From Amycolatopsis vancoresmycina (GTDB taxonomy: Bacteria; Actinomycetota; Actinomycetes; Mycobacteriales; Pseudonocardiaceae), in contig NZ_JNYY01000001.1 of assembly GCF_000716785.1 (NCBI RefSeq), positions 1,216,406 to 1,280,405 on the forward strand: a stretch of 64,000 bases of DNA. The letters run 5' to 3'. The notes beneath the pieces were generated by a model. The model had not been told where the DNA came from, searched no databases, and saw only the letters and a list, made by a program, of their open reading frames with translations. Made by a program: the position numbers and the translations under genes. This document shows, one piece after another, positions 34,589-40,990 of the stretch (position 1 is the stretch's first letter; the number at the start of each line of letters is the position of its first letter).

Positions 34589-34878
34589 GTGACGATCGAC
34601 CTAGCGCTCGAGGTGACTCAGCGTCCGAACAGCGCGTTGGTGACGGCCAGTCCGCAACGCCACCGAGCACACCCGCTCCGAACCCGACCTCCGGCTCGAA
34701 CTGCGTCGGCAGCTGCTGTCCGTGGGCGTCGCCGATGGCAGCGACCGGCCCGCGGTGCTGCTCGAACTGGCCGACGCCCGTGATCCGGGGCTGGGGTTTG
34801 CGCATCGTGGCCGACCACCAAGCCCCGTTGCCCGCGCTCGGGCTGCCGAGGATGTTAGTCCGGTTTCGCCCCGGGTAA
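34589..34878 (+). pseudogene. Decayed STAS/HATPase-type partner-switching gene remnant
   Basis: Three frames together give a recognisable protein. From GTG 34589, MTIDLALEVTQRPNSALVTAS resembles the first strand of a STAS anti-anti-sigma protein. From about 34665 in another frame, EHTRSEPDLRLELRRQLLSVGVADGSDRPAVLLELADARDPGLG matches the end of an RsbW/SpoIIAB-like ATPase. From about 34798 a third frame gives GWGLRIVADHQ...MLVRFRPG up to the stop. The intact neighbour at 34920 has the matching HTHSPPKLRLEF...PAVLRERIGFADPGLGLRIVAHIARRWG. Two frameshifts, and apparently a deletion between the STAS-like start and the ATPase end, make it non-functional. The 300 bases before it show no gene. Confidence 0.6.
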
Positions 34879-34919
34879 CCGACGCGCCGAAATCGCGGAA
34901 TGCGTGAGGAGGAACGCTC

Positions 34920-35684
34920 GTGGCCCGGGAGCAGGAAGCCTCGGCCGGGTTGCTCCTCGTCCCGGAGTTCCGCGAGGCGTCCACCGTGATGGCGGTCAGC
35001 GGCCTGCTTTCGCTGGCCAGTTCGCCTGCCTTGCGCGACGGCGTGCTCAAAGTCGCGACCGACGCCCCACAATGCGTGATCGCCGACATCCGCGACCTCA
35101 CCATCGAGCACGATTGGCTCCTCAGCGTGTTCTCCGTGCTCGCCGCACGCCTCTGGGACTGGCCCGGCATCTCGTTCGCCGTGGTGACAGATCGCGCCGA
35201 GCACCTGTCCGGCCTGCGGGCGAAGTCGATCGACCTGTTCGTCGCCGTGCACCCCGACGTCGTCACTGCCGAACGAGCTCGTGACCAGGCACCGCGGAAG
35301 CGGGCCGTCCGGGAGTTCGTGCCCTCGGCGGCCACCTCGATGCTCGCCAGGAGGTTCGTCGAGGAAATCTGCGCACGGTGGTCGCTACCGGAGTTCACCG
35401 AAGACGCCACGACCATCGCCGTCGAACTCGTCGAGAACACCGTCCAGCACACCCATTCACCGCCGAAACTCCGGCTGGAATTCCGCCGCGGCATGTTCAC
35501 CGTCGCGGTCAGCGACGACGACCCCCGACCGGCCGTGCTGCGCGAACGCATCGGCTTCGCCGACCCGGGCCTCGGCCTTCGGATCGTCGCGCACATCGCG
35601 CGGCGCTGGGGATGCAGCCGAGCGTGGGCGGGCGGCAAGGTCGTCTGGGCCGTGCTTGCGTCGCCCGCACGAGCCATCCGGTAA
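34920..35684 (+). CDS. STAS-HATPase regulatory protein (anti-sigma-factor-like)
   Basis: A 254-residue protein with two parts, starting at GTG 34920 behind GAGGAGG. The first half (about 10-110) resembles a STAS domain, with LLLVPEFREASTVMAVSGLLSLASSPALRDGVLKVA...VIADIRDLTI. The second half is an RsbW-like ATPase domain: TSMLARRFVEEICARWSLPEFTEDATTIAVELVENTVQHTHSPPKL (N box ELVENTVQH), SDDDPRPAV (G1-like) and DPGLGLRIVAHIARRWG (G2). Proteins of this group bind a sigma factor or STAS partner and phosphorylate it. A stand-alone STAS gene lies at 36066-36431 and may be that partner. Confidence 0.85.
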   Translation: MAREQEASAGLLLVPEFREASTVMAVSGLLSLASSPALRDGVLKVATDAPQCVIADIRDLTIEHDWLLSVFSVLAARLWDWPGISFAVVTDRAEHLSGLRAKSIDLFVAVHPDVVTAERARDQAPRKRAVREFVPSAATSMLARRFVEEICARWSLPEFTEDATTIAVELVENTVQHTHSPPKLRLEFRRGMFTVAVSDDDPRPAVLRERIGFADPGLGLRIVAHIARRWGCSRAWAGGKVVWAVLASPARAIR

Positions 35685-35763
35685 GCGTCCGGGGTGTGAC
35701 TGCGGGTAAGCACGCCACGAGCGAAAGGCTCCGTCAGGTTGCCGAAAGCGGGAGGTGGCGGCG

Positions 35764-36060
35764 GTGGGCATCTCAATCGAACCGGGACGAGCAACGGAAT
35801 CGTGGCACTGGCGTTGTCCGGCGAGCTGGACGCCGGAACGGCGCCGAAGCTCACCAGCGCCCTCGTCCGCGCGGGCGCTCCGGCTGACCCACGACTCGGC
35901 GAGCGCGACCCGGCTGCGGATCGTCACCGGCCAGAGCCGGGCAGCGAACCGGGTGCTGCACGAGATCGGGCTCGACTGCTACCCGACCCGATCCGCCGCG
36001 CTGTCCGCGGGCAGCCGCACGTCCTTCCTCAGCCGGGTGAACGCCAGCTGGAACAGCTGA
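35764..36060 (+). pseudogene. Decayed STAS-domain (anti-anti-sigma) gene
   Basis: The GTG at 35764, eight bases after GGGAGG, begins MGISIEPGRA. After a frame change the protein reads GTSNGIVALALSGELDAGTAPKLTSALVRAGA, a clear STAS N-terminal half. The frame then returns to give DSASATRLRIVTGQSRAANRVLHEIGLDCYPTRSAALSAG, the STAS C-terminal half. The central stretch, with the usual DLSG-DSSG phosphorylation motif, is largely missing. Two frame changes plus the internal loss indicate a dead gene, 79 bases after the intact STAS-HATPase gene. Confidence 0.6.
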
Positions 36061-36065
36061 CCGGC

Positions 36066-36431
36066 TCAGCCCGCTCGCAGAGCCTGCTCAAGATCGTCGA
36101 AGACGGCCGCGACGGTGCCGAAGCCGGCGATATCGAGGACGCGCCGCACCATCCCGCCGGGGCCGGCGACGACGCGCACGGCCGAACCGCGGCCGGCGCA
36201 CGTCACCATGACCTGGGCCAGCGCCCGCGCTCCGGCGGCGCCCAGCATCCCGAGGCCGGACAGGTCGACCACGACGACGGGCGGTACCGGCGGCTCGGCC
36301 GCCGAGGCACGCATCAGCTCCGTCACGGTGACGCTGCTGCAGGCATCGACTTGGCCCGTCAACCGCACGACCATCGCCTCGCCGACCCGGGAGGCCGCGA
36401 CCTCGACCGGGCTCTCGCTCTGGCCGTCCAT
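36066..36431 (-). CDS. STAS-domain protein lacking the usual phospho-serine
   Basis: A 121-residue STAS protein from ATG 36431 (MDGQSESPVEVAASRVGEAMVVRLTGQVDACSS). The frame is open further upstream, but that part looks non-coding. Strand and helix motifs fit: VVRLTGQVDACSSVTVTELMRAS, VVVVDLSGLGMLGAAGARALAQVM, GSAVRVVAGPGGMVRRVLDIAGFGTVAAVFDDLEQAL. In phosphorylated anti-anti-sigma factors the segment after DLSG reads F(L/M)DSSG. Here it is GMLGAAG, with no serine at that place. It may therefore bind its partner constitutively or be controlled otherwise. It is a possible partner of the STAS-HATPase protein at 34920. Confidence 0.82.
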   Translation of the reverse strand: MDGQSESPVEVAASRVGEAMVVRLTGQVDACSSVTVTELMRASAAEPPVPPVVVVDLSGLGMLGAAGARALAQVMVTCAGRGSAVRVVAGPGGMVRRVLDIAGFGTVAAVFDDLEQALRAG

Positions 36432-36569
36432 GCCACCCCCGTCGCGGACAAGGAGCCTCCCCGTGCCGGGACACCAGCGTGGCACGGGCGAGCGCGAACC
36501 GCAGCGCGGCGGCGGCGCGACCCGTCCCGGCACGCGGCAGACTCACGGTGGCCATCAGTGGCCACGGCG

Positions 36570-37262
36570 CTAAGCGGGCTTGCCCAGTTCTCCGGCTTCG
36601 TCGACCAGGGACCCACCGGCCGTCTCGTAGCGGCTCGCGAACAGCAGCGGGTGCGCCGAGCGGATGCCCTCGACCACGAGCTCGTACGGGAAGTCGTCGA
36701 AGTCGCCGTAGTCGTGCAGGAACTCCATGTACCTGCGGCCCTTGCTGTCGTACGGGTGCGACATGCTGTCCGCCGTGCCGTCGAACTCCAGCGGGGTGAG
36801 GCCGTACAGGCGGCACAGCAGCTTGTTGAACACCGGTGTGGCGCGGACCCACTTGCCGTCCAGGTGCACCGAGTTCAGCGCGTGGAAGCGGAACACGTCG
36901 CCGCCCACCAGCTCGCGCAGTCTCGGGGAGGCCAGGTGGTTGCGGACGTCCGTCAGCGCGACGCGGCTCGGGACGCCCACCGCCCGGCAGACCGCCGCGT
37001 ACACGATCGACTTGTGCACGCAGAAACCGCGGCCGCGGCTGATGATCGCGCTGGCCTTGAGGCCGGTGCGGCTCAGTGCCGCGCCGTAGACCTCGTAGTG
37101 CAGCTTGTCGCGGACCGCGTAGTACAGCGCGACCGCCTTCTCGGTCTGGGTGCGCTCGACGTCGCCGAGCGCCTGCTCGACGAACTCCTGCACGACCGGG
37201 TGGTGGTAGTCGAAGAACTGCGTCGCCCCGAGCAGGTCTCGCGGGTGCGTCTCGGCCGCCAT
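36570..37262 (-). CDS. Transglutaminase-like protein
   Basis: A 230-residue protein of the transglutaminase-like cysteine protease fold. The catalytic cysteine lies in ISRGRGFCVHKSIVYAAVCRAVGVPSRVALTDVRNH, and the histidine in FRFHALNSVHLDGKWVRATPVFNKLLC. The third residue, usually an Asp in D-P-T, appears as ATPVFN, a variant found in part of this family. It lacks a signal peptide, so it acts inside the cell. It is the last gene of a five-gene leftward operon (adenylation enzyme, carrier protein, EctC-like cupin, acyl-CoA dehydrogenase, this), 28 bases after the dehydrogenase. In natural-product loci such folds can release or amidate carrier-bound acyl groups; that role is inferred. Confidence 0.87.
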   Translation of the reverse strand: MAAETHPRDLLGATQFFDYHHPVVQEFVEQALGDVERTQTEKAVALYYAVRDKLHYEVYGAALSRTGLKASAIISRGRGFCVHKSIVYAAVCRAVGVPSRVALTDVRNHLASPRLRELVGGDVFRFHALNSVHLDGKWVRATPVFNKLLCRLYGLTPLEFDGTADSMSHPYDSKGRRYMEFLHDYGDFDDFPYELVVEGIRSAHPLLFASRYETAGGSLVDEAGELGKPA

Positions 37263-37290
37263 GTCGTCCTTCTTCCGGTTTCCGGCGCTG

Positions 37291-38433
37291 TCAGCGCACT
37301 CCGAGCATTCTGGCGACCTTGTCCCGCTGGACCTCCGACGTGCCCGAGTAGATCGTGCCGCCGGTGGCGTCGCGCAGTTCCTTTTCGATCCCGAACTCGC
37401 TGAGGTAGCCGCGGCCGCCGAAGATCTGCACGGCGTTGGTCGCGGACCGGACGTTGGCCTCGCTGGCCAGCACCTTCGCCATGGCCACGTCGACCATCAC
37501 GTCCTCGCCGGCCTCGAACCGCCGGGCGGTGTCGTAGAACCAGGTGCGGGTGGTCTCCAGGTCGATCTTCATTTCCACGATCTTGGCCGCGATCAGCTGG
37601 CAGGACGCGATCGGCGCCCCGAACTGCTTGCGGGTCTTCGCGTAGTCGACGCTCTGCTCCAGGCGGAACTCCATGGCGCCCAGGCTGATCGCGAAGGACA
37701 GGAGCACCTCCCACTTCATCACGTAGTCGAGCAGCAGGAAGCCCTTGCCCCGGCGGCCGACCATGTTGGCCGCGGGCACCACGCAGTCGGTGAACGTCAG
37801 GGTCCCCAGTGGCGACGTGCGCAGGCCCATCTTGTCGACCGGCGGGCCGGCCTCGAACCCCGGCGTGCCCCGCTCGACGGCGAACACGCTGATGCCGAGC
37901 GGGCCGGTGCCCGGCGACGTCCGGGCGTACACCAGGACGACGTCGGCGACGGGACCGTTGGTGATGAAACACTTCCGGCCGTTGAGGACGTAGTCCTCGC
38001 CGCGGGGCTCCGCCGTGGTCTGCATGGCGGCCGCGTCGGAGCCGCCGTCCGGCTCGGTGATCGCGTGCGCGCCGATCACCGAGCCGTCGATCACCCGCGG
38101 CAGGAACCGGTCCTTGACCTCCTGGCTCCCGAAGCGCTGGATCGGCACGCCGGTGCTGACCAGCTGGGTCGAGACAGAGAAGTTCAGCCCGCCGTCGCGG
38201 CAGTGGTAGCCGAGGCCTTCCAGCACGTGCATGGTGGTCGGCAGGTCGTGCCCGCCGCCACCGTGCTCGGTGCCGAAGGGCAGGCCGAACAGCCCCGACG
38301 CGCCGATCTCCGGCCAGAGCGCGCCGGCGAACTCCGCCTCGCGGTCACGCCGGAGGTGGTCGGCGCCCCAGGCCCGGAAGACCTCGGTGTAGCCGTTCCG
38401 CAGCGCCTGCTGCTTGTCGGTCCACTGCTGCAT
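37291..38433 (-). CDS. Acyl-CoA dehydrogenase-type flavoenzyme
   Basis: A 380-residue FAD enzyme of the acyl-CoA dehydrogenase family, normal length, starting at ATG 38433 behind GGAG. Family marks: AHAITEPDGGSDAAAM (FAD/substrate loop), YVLNGRKCFITNGPVADVVLV, the helical domain with YAKTRKQFGAPIASCQLIAAKI, and the C-terminal NAVQIFGGRGYLSEFGIEKELRDATGGTIYSGTSEVQRDKVARMLG. The catalytic base position is in RDATGGTIYSGTSE. It lies directly after a carrier protein and an EctC-like gene. In pyrrole pathways, dehydrogenases of this family oxidise prolyl groups bound to a carrier protein. An analogous role on a carrier-tethered amino acid is likely here; the substrate is unproven. Confidence 0.9.
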   Translation of the reverse strand: MQQWTDKQQALRNGYTEVFRAWGADHLRRDREAEFAGALWPEIGASGLFGLPFGTEHGGGGHDLPTTMHVLEGLGYHCRDGGLNFSVSTQLVSTGVPIQRFGSQEVKDRFLPRVIDGSVIGAHAITEPDGGSDAAAMQTTAEPRGEDYVLNGRKCFITNGPVADVVLVYARTSPGTGPLGISVFAVERGTPGFEAGPPVDKMGLRTSPLGTLTFTDCVVPAANMVGRRGKGFLLLDYVMKWEVLLSFAISLGAMEFRLEQSVDYAKTRKQFGAPIASCQLIAAKIVEMKIDLETTRTWFYDTARRFEAGEDVMVDVAMAKVLASEANVRSATNAVQIFGGRGYLSEFGIEKELRDATGGTIYSGTSEVQRDKVARMLGVR

Positions 38434-38448
38434 CGGCGGAGCTCCGGG

Positions 38449-38820
38449 TCAGTAGTTGGAGTACTCGGACTCGAAATCGTGCGCTTCGTCGCCGATCAGG
38501 GCCGGCGTGAACATGCAGACCAGCACCATGTCCTCGTGCGGCGACGCGATCAGGTGGTGCGGGTCGTGCTTGTCGAGGGCGTAGAGCGTGCCGACCTCGA
38601 TGACGTGCTCGTCACCGGCGGAGTCGATGACCTTGCCGCTGCCGGCGATGCAGTAGCACGCCTCGAGGTGGTTCCGGTACTCCAGCGCCGAGTCGCTGCC
38701 GGCCCGGACGACGGTGTGGGTGACGGTGTAGCCCATGCCGTCGCGCAGCGTGAGGAAGCGGTGGCTCAGGCCGTTGCCCCACTCGACGCCTTCGGTTTCC
38801 GAGAGTTTGCGGATGATCAA
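38449..38820 (-). CDS. Ectoine-synthase-like cupin
   Basis: A 123-residue cupin homologous to EctC, which cyclises N-gamma-acetyl-diaminobutyrate to ectoine. The sequence follows EctC throughout: MIIRKLSETEG, NHLEACYCIAGSGKVIDSAG, VGTLYALDKHDPHHLIA and the end VCMFTPALIGDEAHD. The residues matching the EctC metal ligands (Glu in LEACYCI, Tyr in LYALD, His in HDPHH) are all present. No ectA, ectB or ectD lies in this window. It starts at TTG 38820, three bases after the carrier-protein stop, and is translationally coupled to it. A cyclising role on a carrier-bound or free diamino acid is likely; the product is unknown. Confidence 0.85.
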   Translation of the reverse strand: MIIRKLSETEGVEWGNGLSHRFLTLRDGMGYTVTHTVVRAGSDSALEYRNHLEACYCIAGSGKVIDSAGDEHVIEVGTLYALDKHDPHHLIASPHEDMVLVCMFTPALIGDEAHDFESEYSNY

Positions 38821-38823
38821 GGT

Positions 38824-39108
38824 TCAGGCCGCCTTTCCGAGCGAGTCCACATCGGACTGACCGGCCGCCGAGTGCCGCTCGACGAACCGGGTGATCGAGG
38901 TGAGGGAGGTGAAGTCCTGCTCGACGATCTCGACCTCTTCCATCGGGATCTCGAACGTGGCCTCCAGCCAGGTGACCACCCGCAGCAGGCCCAGGCTGTC
39001 GATCACGCCGTTGGCGCGCAGGTCGTAGTCGGCTTCCAGTTCCTCGGGGCCGACGCCCGGCAGGAACTCGTCGAGGACGTATTGCTTGATCCGCTCGGAA
39101 CAGCTCAT
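38824..39108 (-). CDS. Acyl/peptidyl carrier protein
   Basis: A 94-residue acidic carrier protein starting at ATG 39108, whose first base is two bases from the adenylation-gene stop. The phosphopantetheine serine is in ANGVIDSLGLLRVVTWLE (about residues 33-50), matching the D-S-L motif. The surrounding helices are typical (IKQYVLDEFLPG..., TSITRFVERHSA). The tight link to an amino-acid-type adenylation gene suggests it carries an aminoacyl thioester made by that enzyme. Confidence 0.9.
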   Translation of the reverse strand: MSCSERIKQYVLDEFLPGVGPEELEADYDLRANGVIDSLGLLRVVTWLEATFEIPMEEVEIVEQDFTSLTSITRFVERHSAAGQSDVDSLGKAA

Positions 39109-39109
39109 G

Positions 39110-40624
39110 TCAGCTCCCGTTCAACAGGTCTCGGATGACGGCTTTGCGGTCGGTCTTGCCCGTCGGCGTCGTGGGCAGCGGGTCGTCGACCACGCGGATC
39201 GTGGAGGGCAGCGCAGCCCGCGCCAGCCGCTCACGGCAGAACTGCCGCAGCGCGAGCACCCCGAGCGGCTCGGCCGGGTCGCGGCGGACGACGACCGCGT
39301 GGATGACGAGCCCCGCGACGTCGTCGGGCACCGCGACCACCGCCGCGCCGGCGATCCGCTCGTGGCGGAGCAGGACCTGCTCGATCTCCTCGAGGTTGAC
39401 CCGGACGCCGCGGACCTTGACCTGGGAGTCGGTGCGCCCCACGAGGGTGAACACGCCCTCGGCGTCGCGGTGGACGAGGTCACCCGACCGGAAGTAGACG
39501 CGGCCGCCGTCGCGTTCGACGAACTTGTCCGCGCTGCCGCCGACGGCGTACCCGGCCGTCTGGAACGGCGTCGACACGAGCAGCTCACCGGTGGCCGGGC
39601 CGTCGGCGACCTCGCCGTCGGCGTCGAGCACGAGGGCGTCGACGCCGGGCAGCGGACGGCCGATCGGCAGCGGGTCCGCGGCGGTCGGGTCGCCGGTGAT
39701 CTCGTGGATGAAGCTGTCGTTGGTTTCGGTGGCGCCGTAGAGGTTGTAGTACCGGGCGTTCGGGAACAGCTTCGGCAGCTCCGGCAGCAGCTTCGCCGGC
39801 ATTTTGTCCCCTGTCACGATCACGTGCTTCACCGTCTCGAACGGCTCGCCGTCGTGGGCGTCGGCCAGGAGCCGGTAGAGCATCGGGACGGACTGGACGA
39901 CCTCGACGGACTCGGTGCGGATCAGCTCGGCGAGGTGCTTGCCGTTGGTCGCCCGCTCGGGCTCGACCAGCACCGCCGTACCGCCGGCCTTGAACGTCGC
40001 GCGCAGGTCGAGCAGGCACAGGTCGAAGTTGAACGGCGCGTAGTTCAGCACCACGGTGCCCGGCCGGAGGCGGAACTTCGTGATCGCCCACTCGGTGAAC
40101 CGTTCCACCGCCTGGAAGCTCAGCGGCACCACCTTCGGCAGCCCGGTGGAGCCGGACGTGGTGAAGATGAACGACGTCGCGTCGGGGCTGACGTCGGGGC
40201 CGGTGATGTCGTCGAGCCCGGCGAGGTCGCCGTCCGGCGGCACGGTGGCGGTGTCGATCTTGTGCACCCGCAGCCCGCCGAAGTCCGCGCCGGGCTCCGC
40301 GGTCAGCACGTCGGTGCAGTCCGCCTTCCGCAGCAGCTCTTCCAGTGCCGTCAGGCCGAGCTCGGTGGAGGGCAGCATGAACGGGCGGCGCGCCAGCAGG
40401 CAGGCGACGATCAGCGCGACGGTGCGCGGCGTCTTCGCGGCGTGCAGCGCGACGCGGGCGTCGGCCGGCAGCTGCAGCGCCGTGAGCCCGTTGTAGGCCG
40501 ACATCGTCATGGCGCACAGTTCGGCGTTCGACACCCGGTCGCCGCCCATGACCAGCGCGGCCGACTCCGGCCGGTTGCGGGCGAAGTCGGCCAGACAGCC
40601 GAGCAGCGAACGCGAGTACGGCAC
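39110..40624 (-). CDS. Amino-acid-type adenylation enzyme (stand-alone A domain)
   Basis: A 504-residue member of the ANL superfamily, stand-alone, starting at GTG 40624. Core motifs: A3 FIFTTSGSTGLPKVVPL, A4/A5 region NYAPFNFDLCLLDLRATF and YYNLYGATETND, A7 YFRSGDLVH, A8 GRTDSQVKVRGVRVNLEEIE, A10 LPTTPTGKTDRKAV. The aspartate in the A4 segment (FDLCLLD) is the one that binds the amino group of amino-acid substrates, so an alpha-amino acid is likely. The carrier gene follows at once. The trio of adenylation enzyme, carrier and acyl-CoA dehydrogenase resembles prolyl-AMP ligase, PCP and prolyl-PCP dehydrogenase sets that make pyrrole-2-carboxyl thioesters. The specificity here is not established. 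Confidence 0.92.
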   Translation of the reverse strand: MPYSRSLLGCLADFARNRPESAALVMGGDRVSNAELCAMTMSAYNGLTALQLPADARVALHAAKTPRTVALIVACLLARRPFMLPSTELGLTALEELLRKADCTDVLTAEPGADFGGLRVHKIDTATVPPDGDLAGLDDITGPDVSPDATSFIFTTSGSTGLPKVVPLSFQAVERFTEWAITKFRLRPGTVVLNYAPFNFDLCLLDLRATFKAGGTAVLVEPERATNGKHLAELIRTESVEVVQSVPMLYRLLADAHDGEPFETVKHVIVTGDKMPAKLLPELPKLFPNARYYNLYGATETNDSFIHEITGDPTAADPLPIGRPLPGVDALVLDADGEVADGPATGELLVSTPFQTAGYAVGGSADKFVERDGGRVYFRSGDLVHRDAEGVFTLVGRTDSQVKVRGVRVNLEEIEQVLLRHERIAGAAVVAVPDDVAGLVIHAVVVRRDPAEPLGVLALRQFCRERLARAALPSTIRVVDDPLPTTPTGKTDRKAVIRDLLNGS

Positions 40625-40990
40625 ATGCTCTCCAACCCAGCCGGGCGCGCGGCAACCACCCCTCGCGCGCCAACCAGTGACCCCAGCTCCCCATGAAGGA
40701 GTCCACTTCGAACTCCGGCGGTGCCCGGCCCGGGCTCCGCGTGGAGACCACCGTAGCTTCGGGCCGGAGTGACTGGCTTCTCGCGCAGTGCGGCTCCGCC
40801 GGCCCGGCGAGGTCCCGTTTGGACGGTACGACCCGGCCCATCAGCGAGTATCGCCGCAAAAGGGACTTCTCCCGCCTTGCCGATCCGGAACAGCACGCGA
40901 TGAGACGGCGGCCGGCACCGGGCAGCGCACCCTGGTGACGACGAGCTCTACGCGAGCCGGGACCCGAAACCAGCGGCAAGACGGAGCACC
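40625..40990. promoter_or_regulatory. Divergent promoter region of the candidate biosynthetic locus
   Basis: 366 bases between the leftward adenylation operon and the rightward PLP gene, GC-rich and without an open frame that looks coding. Both promoters must lie here. No clear -35/-10 pair or palindrome stood out to me. Confidence 0.5.

Noticed and set aside
38449..38820. An ectoine biosynthesis operon
   Set aside because: Only the EctC-like gene is present; ectA, ectB and ectD are absent and the neighbours are carrier-protein enzymes.
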